13,561 nt of DNA, taken from positions 1 to 13,561 of the forward strand of contig CATPBM010000122.1 in the NCBI GenBank assembly GCA_955652625.1, read 5' to 3'. A program made the position numbers and the translations under genes. Shown here in pieces: positions 1-5,792 of this stretch. The notes under the pieces were generated by a model, which saw only the letters and a program-made list of their open reading frames with translations, was not told where the DNA came from and did not search any database. Position 1 is the first letter of the stretch. The number at the start of each line of letters is the position of its first letter. Origin of the DNA: an uncultured Steroidobacteraceae bacterium (GTDB taxonomy: Bacteria > Pseudomonadota > Gammaproteobacteria > Steroidobacterales > Steroidobacteraceae).

Positions 1-248
1 CGCGGCGCCTGGCGCAGGCGCTGGGGGCGCCGGCGCTGCGCAGGCCGAAGCGCGCGAAGAGCGCGGCGCAAAAAGACAGGAAACCCGTACGCGCGAAACC
101 AGCACGCCGGCGCGCCAAGGCGGCAAGCCGCCAGGCAGTCGGGGCTCGCAAGGGGCCGCGGCGCAAAGTGCGTGGCGCTGCGCGCCCGAAGGCTCCCCGA
201 GGGAGGGTCGCCGGCCGCGCTCGCACGGCCCGCAGCAAACGGCGCTGA
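1..248 (+). CDS. 3' end of an unidentified gene with a highly basic C-terminal tail (partial)
   Basis: An open frame enters from the left edge (first complete codon at position 3) and ends at TGA 246-248. The 81 visible residues are very basic: 33 are Lys or Arg and only one is acidic, in Ala/Pro/Arg/Lys runs such as KPARRRAKAASRQ. Nearly every codon ends in G or C, as in the real genes here, which supports coding. Such tails are common as disordered nucleic-acid-binding ends of RNA helicases, ribosome-associated factors and DNA-binding proteins. No catalytic domain is visible, so I do not name it. It converges on rnd, with 39 bp between the two stops. That gap contains the palindrome TTCGCGAA (253-260) but no T-tract, so I call no terminator. 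The alternative is GC-rich non-coding sequence. Confidence 0.5.
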   Translation, partial: RRLAQALGAPALRRPKRAKSAAQKDRKPVRAKPARRRAKAASRQAVGARKGPRRKVRGAARPKAPRGRVAGRARTARSKRR

Positions 249-287
249 GCGTTTCGCGAAGCCCGGGAGTGGCGGGCACCGGTCCCG

Positions 288-1370
288 TTAGAGCGCGCCG
301 AGCAGCCGCTCCCCCAGGATCGCGCCGCGCCAGCCGCGCAGCACCGCGCCGTCGCGGCGCCCTTCGGCGAGCTGCTCGAGGTCGCGCCGCGTCGCGAGCA
401 CCTCGGGAACCAGGTTCAACTCCTGCGCCACCGACTGGCTGATGCCGCCCAGCTTCTTCACCAGCGCGGCTTTCACCGGAGCGGGTCGCGGCCGTCCGGG
501 TGGCGGAGGCGCCGGATCCGGAACGTCGGCTGCCCGCACGCAGGCCAGTAACTCCTCGCCGCGGCGCTTTACGAGCCCCGCGGGGATGCCTGCGATCTGC
601 GCCAGCGCTTGCTGCGTGCGCGGCACCTGCAGCACGATCTCGCGCACCACCGCGTCATCGAGAATCCAGCCGCGCGGACGGTTGTGCTCCACCGCGCTGC
701 GCTCGCGCCAGGCGGCCAGCGCGCGCGCCAGGTGCTCGCGCGCCGGGTCCAGGTCGCGCAGCCCCTTGAGCCGCAGCCAGGCGTTGTCGGGCTCAATCGT
801 AAACTGGCGCACATCATCAAGGCCCATCAGCTCCTCCTCGAGCCAGCCGAGGCGGCCGAGGCGCGCGAGCTGCCCCTGCAGCTCATCTGCGAGCGGCAGC
901 AGGTAGCGCACGTCATCGAGCGCGTATTCGATCTGCTCGGGCGACAGCGGGCGGCGCGACCAGTCGGTGCGCGTGTGGGACTTGGCGAGCTCGCGCCCCA
1001 CGAGCCTGCGCACCGCTTCCGCGTAGCCGATCTGCGCCGGAAGCCCGGTGAGGCTCGCGGCGATCTGGGTGTCAAACACCGGACGCGTCAGGCCCACCGC
1101 CGGCAGCAGCACTTCCATGTCCTGGCGCGAGGCGTGCATCACCTTGAGCACCCCAGGCGCGGCAAGCACCGCGGCCAGGGGTGCGAGATCGGGGAGCGCG
1201 AGCGGGTCGACGCAGTGCGCCTCATCCGCGCTCGAGAGTTGCACGAGGCACAGCTGCGCGCGATAGGTGCGCTCACGGAGGAATTCGGTGTCCAGGCCAA
1301 CGCGCGCACTCGCGGCGAGGCGTGTGGCGAGCTCGGCAAGTGCGGGGGCCGTGGTGACGATGCGTTGCAA
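288..1370 (-). CDS. rnd: Ribonuclease D
   Basis: 3'-5' exoribonuclease of the DEDDy family that trims tRNA precursors and other small RNAs in the cytoplasm. The 360 residues compare with about 375 in E. coli. The exonuclease domain covers about 1-175, with metal ligands D27 and E29 in LDTEF, D84 after HASRQ, D100 in FDTQIAASL, and the Y149-x3-D153 pair in YALDDVRYLLPL. An HRDC domain follows at about 208-282 (PRGWILDDAVVREI), then a Pro-rich linker (about 283-298) and a second HRDC-like C-terminal part. The only start that fits is TTG at 1370. An in-frame TAA lies 13 codons upstream, there is no ATG or GTG between, and D27 then matches D28 of E. coli. It is transcribed divergently from the mpl operon across about 70 bp. 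No clear Shine-Dalgarno precedes the start. Confidence 0.95.
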   Translation of the reverse strand: MQRIVTTAPALAELATRLAASARVGLDTEFLRERTYRAQLCLVQLSSADEAHCVDPLALPDLAPLAAVLAAPGVLKVMHASRQDMEVLLPAVGLTRPVFDTQIAASLTGLPAQIGYAEAVRRLVGRELAKSHTRTDWSRRPLSPEQIEYALDDVRYLLPLADELQGQLARLGRLGWLEEELMGLDDVRQFTIEPDNAWLRLKGLRDLDPAREHLARALAAWRERSAVEHNRPRGWILDDAVVREIVLQVPRTQQALAQIAGIPAGLVKRRGEELLACVRAADVPDPAPPPPGRPRPAPVKAALVKKLGGISQSVAQELNLVPEVLATRRDLEQLAEGRRDGAVLRGWRGAILGERLLGAL

Positions 1371-1391
1371 ACGGGATCTGTCGCTGATCTG

Positions 1392-1414
1392 TACAATCGG
1401 GCTTGCCCATTATG
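1392..1414. promoter_or_regulatory. Candidate overlapping -10 elements for rnd (minus) and the mpl operon (plus)
   Basis: The 70-bp gap between the divergent starts has two -10-like hexamers. TACAAT (1392-1397) reads to the right and CATAAT (complement of 1409-1414) reads to the left; each matches TATAAT at five of six positions. Matching -35 boxes are poor. TTGCAA at 1365-1370 lies 21 bp from the plus-strand -10, which is too far. The predicted start points (about 1404 and 1402) would place the two polymerases over the same DNA. This is inference from motif matches only. Confidence 0.3.
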
Positions 1415-1440
1415 CGAGGCCCGCGCCGGTATCGAAAGAC

Positions 1441-1959
1441 ATGAGCGAGCTCATCCGGCTGTTTACGCAGATCGCCTTGCTGCGCCGGGGGCCGCAGGAC
1501 GTGCCGGCGTCGACGCTGCTGCTGGCGCTCACCCTGCTCGGGTATCTGTGCGTGAACGTGCTGGTGAGCAGCGTGCTGCCGCCGGTGAAGCGCTGGCCCG
1601 GGCAGCTGCTGGTCGACACGCTGTTCACGCTCGTCTGGTACGTCGCGCTGCTCAGGCTCGTCGGGCGCCCCGAGCGCACCGTGCAGACCACTACCGCAGT
1701 GTTTGGATTTCAGGCGGTGTTGTCACCGCTGCTGGTGGCTTCCGAGTGGCTCATGCGGCGCTTCGGCGAAAGCGCGACCTGGCAGCTGCCGATCGCCTGC
1801 GCGGGCCTGCTGCTGGTCGTGTGGCTGATCGCGGCCAACAGCCATGTCGTGAAGGCGGCGCTCGAGTGGTCGGGCACGGCGAGCGTGGCGCTCGTGATCC
1901 TGCAGATATTCGCTGGCCAACTGCTGCTGCTGACGCTGTTTCCACCTGCCAACCCCTGA
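1441..1959 (+). CDS. Small multi-pass inner-membrane protein of unknown function
   Basis: I do not recognise the family. The 172-residue protein has a short amphipathic N-terminus (MSELIRLFTQIALLRRG) and about five hydrophobic segments at roughly 24-46, 55-73, 84-103, 114-131 and 146-167, with short basic loops between them (VKRW at 49-52, RPERT at 76-80). There are no obvious catalytic motifs, cysteine clusters or signal peptide, so it is probably an integral inner-membrane protein. The ATG at 1441 is chosen because membrane-protein-like composition begins there; upstream sequence in the frame is Arg/Ala-rich noise antisense to rnd. A weak GAAAG lies just before it. It ends 11 bp before mpl on the same strand and is probably the first gene of that transcript, suggesting but not proving a role in envelope or peptidoglycan metabolism. 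Confidence 0.8.
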   Translation: MSELIRLFTQIALLRRGPQDVPASTLLLALTLLGYLCVNVLVSSVLPPVKRWPGQLLVDTLFTLVWYVALLRLVGRPERTVQTTTAVFGFQAVLSPLLVASEWLMRRFGESATWQLPIACAGLLLVVWLIAANSHVVKAALEWSGTASVALVILQIFAGQLLLLTLFPPANP

Positions 1960-1970
1960 AGTCATCACGC

Positions 1971-3356
1971 ATGCACGTCCACATCCTCGGCATCTGCGGC
2001 ACGTTCATGGGGGGCATCGCCGCCATCGCGCGCGCCGCAGGCTTTACCGTCACCGGCTCGGACCGCAACGTCTATCCGCCGATGAGCACGCAGCTCCAGG
2101 CGCTCGGCATAAACCTGACCGAGGGCTTCGACGCCGCGCAGCTCACCCCGGCCCCCGACATGGTGCTGGTCGGCAATGTCATGACGCGCGGTCAGCCGGT
2201 GATCGAGGCGCTGCTCGATAGCGGGCTACCCTATGCCTCGGGGCCGGAGTGGCTGGCGCGTGAGGTGCTGAAGGAGCGCTGGGTGCTCGCGGTCGCCGGC
2301 ACCCATGGCAAGACCACGACCGCCTCGCTCCTGGCCTGGATTCTCGAGCACGCCGGGCTCGCGCCGGGGTTTCTCATCGGCGGGGTGCCGGAGAATTTCG
2401 GCGTGAGCGCGCGCCTCGGTGCGGCGCCGTTCTTCGTCATCGAGGCGGACGAATACGACACCGCGTTCTTCGACAAGCGCGCCAAGTTCGTGCACTACTG
2501 TGCGCGCACCCTGATCCTCAACAACCTCGAGTACGATCACGCCGACATCTATCCGGACATCGGAGCGATCCAGCGCCAGTTTCATCACTTGGTGCGCATC
2601 GTGCCCGGCAGCGGGCGCATTATCTGGAACGCCGCCGACGCGCTCCTGAAGGAGACCCTGCAGATGGGTTGCTGGACGCCGCTCGAAGGGTTCGCGCGCG
2701 ACGCGCGCCCGGAAGTCATGTGGACGGCACGGCCGGCGCAGGGAGGCGCCGACTATTCGCGCTTCGAGGTGCTCGAGGCAGGGCGGCCGCGCGGCACCGT
2801 GCAGTGGCCCCTGATCGGCGCGCACAACATGGAGAACGCGCTCGCCGCCATCGCCGCCGCACGCCACGCCGGCGTGGATGTGCCCCTCGCGCTGGAGGCG
2901 CTGCAGGGGTTCAGGGGCATCGCCCGGCGCATGCAGCTGCGCGGGGAGGTCAACGGCGTGCACGTCTACGATGACTTCGCGCATCATCCGACGGCCATCG
3001 CCATGACGCTCGACGGCTTGCGCCGCCGTGTCGGCGCCGCGAGGATCATCGCCGTGCTCGAGCCGCGCTCTAACACCATGCGCATGGGCGTGCACCAGCA
3101 TGCGCTCGCTCCCGCGCTCGCCGGCGCCGACGAGATCTGGATCTATACGCCGCCGGACCTCGGCTGGGACACCGGCGCGGTGCTGGCGGCCCTCGGCGGC
3201 CGCGCGCACGCCAACGGCGACGTCGACGCGCTGGCGCGCGAGCTGGCGCGCGCCGCGCGCCCCGGGGATCACGTGCTCATCATGAGCAACGGCGGCTTCG
3301 GCGGCCTGCATGGGAAGCTCCTCTCCGGGCTGCGAAGCACGCCTGACGGATCATGA
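1971..3356 (+). CDS. mpl: UDP-N-acetylmuramate:L-alanyl-gamma-D-glutamyl-meso-diaminopimelate ligase (Mpl)
   Basis: Cytoplasmic ATP-dependent Mur ligase. It joins recycled L-Ala-gamma-D-Glu-meso-DAP tripeptide to UDP-MurNAc, bypassing MurC, MurD and MurE during peptidoglycan recycling. At 461 residues it is close to E. coli Mpl (457). The N-terminal UDP-binding domain starts MHVHILGICGTFMGG, where the GTFMGG loop is typical of Mpl rather than MurC. The ATP P-loop is AGTHGKTT (109-116), followed by EADEYDTAFFD (158-168), NNLEYDHADIY (184-194), HNMENALAA (285-293) and YDDFAHHPTAI (333-343). The C-terminal domain includes EPRSNTM (364-370) and MSNGGFGGLHGKLL near the end. ATG 1971 lies 11 bp after the membrane-protein gene, whose stop overlaps a weak GAAG ribosome site. 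Its TGA overlaps the ATG of the LON-domain gene (ATGA, 3353-3356), indicating translational coupling. Confidence 0.97.
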   Translation: MHVHILGICGTFMGGIAAIARAAGFTVTGSDRNVYPPMSTQLQALGINLTEGFDAAQLTPAPDMVLVGNVMTRGQPVIEALLDSGLPYASGPEWLAREVLKERWVLAVAGTHGKTTTASLLAWILEHAGLAPGFLIGGVPENFGVSARLGAAPFFVIEADEYDTAFFDKRAKFVHYCARTLILNNLEYDHADIYPDIGAIQRQFHHLVRIVPGSGRIIWNAADALLKETLQMGCWTPLEGFARDARPEVMWTARPAQGGADYSRFEVLEAGRPRGTVQWPLIGAHNMENALAAIAAARHAGVDVPLALEALQGFRGIARRMQLRGEVNGVHVYDDFAHHPTAIAMTLDGLRRRVGAARIIAVLEPRSNTMRMGVHQHALAPALAGADEIWIYTPPDLGWDTGAVLAALGGRAHANGDVDALARELARAARPGDHVLIMSNGGFGGLHGKLLSGLRSTPDGS

Positions 3357-3949
3357 ACGGCGCGAGCCTGCCGCTGTTTCCGCTCGACACGGTGCTGTTC
3401 CCGGGCGGGCCGCTCAGCCTGCGCATCTTCGAGCCGCGCTATCTCGACATGGTGCGCCGCTGCCTCAAGGACGGTGCGCCGTTCGGCGTGGCCCTCATTC
3501 TCGAGGGTACCGAAGCGGGCGCGGTGTCGGAGGTTGCCGCCATCGGCACGACCGCGCGGCTTGTGGACTTCGATACTCTGTCCGACGGACTGCTCGGGGT
3601 TGCCTGCGTGGGCGAGCGCCGCTTCCACATCCGCAGGCGCTGGCAGCAGGGCGACGGACTGAACCTGGTCGAGGTGGACTACCTGGCCGAAGAGGCGCCG
3701 TGCGCACTGCCCGAGGATCTGGAGCACCTGGGCGAGCTGCTGCGCGAGGTGCTGCCGAAGCTCGGCGGCGCCTATGTGCACGTGGAGGCTCACTACGAAG
3801 ACGCGGGCTGGGTAGGTAACCGCTGGGCGGAGATTCTGCCGCTCGCGCTGCCTGACAAACTCGAGCTCCTCGAGCTCACCGATCCACTGGTGCGCCTGCA
3901 GAAGGTGGCCGTCTGGTCAGCCGGGCAGTCCCCGGCTGCGCATGTATAG
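3353..3949 (+). CDS. Stand-alone LON N-terminal (substrate-binding) domain protein
   Basis: The 198 residues match only the N-terminal substrate-binding domain of Lon protease, with no AAA+ or protease part. The beta-rich subdomain begins LPLFPLDTVLFPGGPLSLRI (6-25), followed by FEPRYLDMV (26-34). GVACVGERRFHI (82-93) is the second conserved core strand region. The helical part ends LPDKLELLELTDPLVRL (166-182), as in other short LON-domain proteins. Such proteins are widespread in proteobacteria; their role is not settled, with substrate recognition or adaptor activity suggested by homology (the eukaryotic relative is the cereblon LON fold). The start shares ATGA with the mpl stop, so it is probably translated by termination-reinitiation. 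The last 33 bp overlap the end of the convergent GT2 gene. Confidence 0.9.
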   Translation: MNGASLPLFPLDTVLFPGGPLSLRIFEPRYLDMVRRCLKDGAPFGVALILEGTEAGAVSEVAAIGTTARLVDFDTLSDGLLGVACVGERRFHIRRRWQQGDGLNLVEVDYLAEEAPCALPEDLEHLGELLREVLPKLGGAYVHVEAHYEDAGWVGNRWAEILPLALPDKLELLELTDPLVRLQKVAVWSAGQSPAAHV

Positions 3950-4684
3950 CCCGAGGTACTTGCGGCGCACGTAGTTCGATTCGATGAGAGCGAACACCAA
4001 CCCGCGCCAGCCATCGAGAAATCCCAACCGCAGCAGATAGCCGCGCACGAAGCGCCACTGCGGGTTCAGCAGCACCGGGAGCAGGCCGCAACGGCGGCCG
4101 CGCTCGTACATCGCCTGCGCCATCAGGTCCGCGTAGCGCTGCATGCGCGCCTGGTGATCACTCAGAGTCCGATAGGAGTAGTGCTCGAGATAGCCTCGCA
4201 GTCTTCCCACATGACCCGCAACGCGCGTGTTCTCGTGGATCTCATAGCCGCTCCAGCCGCCGCAGCGCCGGTCGAAGAGGCGCACCAGGCGATCCGGATA
4301 GGCGTTGCCGTGACGCAGGAAACGCCCGAAGTAATCCGTGATGCGCGGCACCGACCAGCCGGCAGCCCCGGCAAACCCACGGCTGCGCAGGGCCTCGATC
4401 TCGCCGCGCAGCTGCGCGCTCACCATCTCGTCGGCGTCGACGCATAACACCCAGTCATGATGCGCCGCATCTACCGCGAACTGCTTCTGCGAGCGGTAGC
4501 CCGGCCAGTCGCGCTCGATGACGCGCGCCCCGAGTGCGGCGGCGCGCGCGCGCGTGTCGTCGCTGGAGTGCGCATCGACGACGACGATCTCGTCGCAGAA
4601 GCTCACGGAACGCAGGCAGGCTTCGATGCGGTCGGCTTCGTTGAGCGTGATGATGCACGCCGATAAGCCGCTGACACTCGCCAC
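3917..4684 (-). CDS. Glycosyltransferase family 2, WaaE/KdtX-like
   Basis: GT-A fold glycosyltransferase of about 255 residues that probably uses a nucleotide-activated sugar at the cytoplasmic face of the inner membrane. With V at 4684 as residue 1, SACIITLNEADRIE (8-21) is the first nucleotide-binding strand, EIVVVDAHSSDDT (32-44) carries the first Asp, and VLCVDADEM (79-87) holds the metal-binding DxD. DYFGRFLRHGNAYPDRLVRL (117-136) and EIHENTRV (148-155), with HYSYRTLSDH, are characteristic of the WaaE/KdtX group, some of which add glucose to the LPS inner core. Acceptor and sugar cannot be read from sequence. Two GTG codons compete, at 4696 and 4684. I prefer 4684 because GAGG (4691-4694) sits 6 bp upstream, whereas 4696 has no ribosome site. 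The 3' end overlaps the LON gene; the 5' end diverges from the GT4 gene. Confidence 0.91.
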   Translation of the reverse strand: MASVSGLSACIITLNEADRIEACLRSVSFCDEIVVVDAHSSDDTRARAAALGARVIERDWPGYRSQKQFAVDAAHHDWVLCVDADEMVSAQLRGEIEALRSRGFAGAAGWSVPRITDYFGRFLRHGNAYPDRLVRLFDRRCGGWSGYEIHENTRVAGHVGRLRGYLEHYSYRTLSDHQARMQRYADLMAQAMYERGRRCGLLPVLLNPQWRFVRGYLLRLGFLDGWRGLVFALIESNYVRRKYLGLYMRSRGLPG

Positions 4685-4690
4685 GCGTCC

Positions 4691-4694
4691 CCTC
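4691..4694 (-). promoter_or_regulatory. Shine-Dalgarno that favours the inner GTG start of the GT2 gene
   Basis: The complement reads GAGG, followed by six bases and then GTG (4684-4682). It overlaps the other possible GTG codon (4696-4694), which itself has only GCAGCGACG upstream and no purine-rich site. The inner start removes four residues (MRGR) and matches the short leader usual in this family. Confidence 0.5.
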
Positions 4695-4718
4695 ACCGTC
4701 GCTGCCGCATAGAGCCCG

Positions 4719-4724
4719 TAGAAT
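4719..4724 (+). promoter_or_regulatory. Candidate -10 element (TAGAAT) for a leaderless GT4 transcript
   Basis: TAGAAT matches TATAAT at five of six positions and ends 6 bp before the ATG at 4731, so a transcript would start at or very near the A of ATG. No Shine-Dalgarno is visible in the bases before the ATG (CCGTAGAATACCTAA). No good -35 hexamer is present at the usual spacing, so this is a tentative call. Confidence 0.35.
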
Positions 4725-4730
4725 ACCTAA

Positions 4731-5792
4731 ATGAGCTCGGTCCTGTTCTATGACCCGGTGTGTCAGGAGCCGTACGACACGCGCACCCTGCGTACCGAGG
4801 CCTTGGGCGGCACCGAGGCGACACTGGTGCGCGTGGCCGACGCGCTCGGCGCCTACGTCATCCAGCACAACCGCAGCGAGGACTGGGAGCGTTATCGCAG
4901 GCCGCAGGTCCTGCCGGGCATCACGAGAGTCATCATCAACCGCGACTCCCGCGCTTTGCCCGTGGTGCGCGAGCGCTACCCGGATGCACGCGTGTACCTG
5001 TGGCTGCACGATCGGCTGCACCCCGGTTCCAGGCGCGCACGCTGGTTCGCCTCCACCACGGCGCTGCTGCGCGAGCTGGCGGTGACCGCGGTGTGCGTGT
5101 CCGATTCGCAGCGCGCCGGGGTCGAGGCGACGCTGTCTGCCGCCGGCGTGGTCGATCGGGTGCGCGCGCTCACCATCTATAACCCGGTGGACGATGCGCT
5201 GTCCCCCGACGACACGCCGGTCGATGAGCGCAAGCTCGTCTTTTTCTCCTCTCCCAACAAGGGCCTCAACTTCACCCTCGACGCCTTCCGCCACCTCAGG
5301 CGCCGCATGCCGGATCTGCGTCTGGTGGTGGGCAATCCCGGCTACAAGGTGCAGCGCGCGGCGCGCGTCCCAGGCGTCGAGTTACTGGGCGCGCAGCCGC
5401 AGGCGCGTATCCACGCCGAGGTGCGCAGCGCGCTGTGCACGTTCTTCCCCAACTTCGTCATCCCCGAGACCTTCGGCCTGGTATTCGCCGAGTCGCATGC
5501 CCTGGGTACGCCGGTGCTCACGCACGACTGCGGCGCGGCGCTGGAGATCGTCGCCGACGCGCAGCAGGTGCTGCCGGTGACGCGCGCGTACCGGCTCTAC
5601 GAGGCCGCCGTGGGCGGCCTGTCGCCGCGATGGCGGCGCGCTCCCGCGCGCCTGGCCGCGATGGCCGGCCTCTTCGATGCGTACCTCGAGCGCATCCGCG
5701 CGTGGCGCGGGGGCGAGCGACCACATACCGCTCCCGATCCGCGCTTTCGCGCCAGCCGCGTCATGGAGCAGTGGCGCTCGCTCCTGGCCTGA
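4731..5792 (+). CDS. Glycosyltransferase family 4 (GT-B fold)
   Basis: Predicted retaining GT-B glycosyltransferase of 353 residues. The N-terminal domain has the nucleotide-sugar loop EALGGTEATLVRVADALG (23-40). The linker region gives IYNPVD (149-154) and KLVFFSSPNKGLNFTLDAF (168-186). The C-terminal donor domain carries the family signature IPETFGLVFAESHALGTPV (244-262), with the E-x7-E pair at E246 and E254. There is no signal peptide or clear membrane span, so the enzyme is probably cytosolic or peripherally attached to the inner membrane. Donor and acceptor are unknown. The start is ATG 4731, which begins the first beta strand (SSVLFYDP) directly; no ribosome site precedes it. It diverges from the GT2 gene by 46 bp, and its last 32 bp overlap the end of the convergent GT9 gene. 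The 3' third is rich in Arg and Ala. Confidence 0.88.
   Translation: MSSVLFYDPVCQEPYDTRTLRTEALGGTEATLVRVADALGAYVIQHNRSEDWERYRRPQVLPGITRVIINRDSRALPVVRERYPDARVYLWLHDRLHPGSRRARWFASTTALLRELAVTAVCVSDSQRAGVEATLSAAGVVDRVRALTIYNPVDDALSPDDTPVDERKLVFFSSPNKGLNFTLDAFRHLRRRMPDLRLVVGNPGYKVQRAARVPGVELLGAQPQARIHAEVRSALCTFFPNFVIPETFGLVFAESHALGTPVLTHDCGAALEIVADAQQVLPVTRAYRLYEAAVGGLSPRWRRAPARLAAMAGLFDAYLERIRAWRGGERPHTAPDPRFRASRVMEQWRSLLA

Noticed and set aside
249..287. A bidirectional terminator between the left-edge gene and rnd
   Set aside because: Only a short palindrome TTCGCGAA and GC-rich sequence are present; there is no stable stem with a T-tract.
609..1970. A 915-residue open frame that would extend Mpl by about 450 residues
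   Set aside because: The extension is antisense to rnd and out of frame with the membrane-protein gene. Its composition is Arg/His/Ala-rich noise, and Mpl homology begins exactly at ATG 1971.
2226..3311. A 361-residue minus-strand open frame opposite mpl
   Set aside because: Long antisense frames are expected at this GC content. It shows no recognisable domain, and the plus strand is clearly Mpl.
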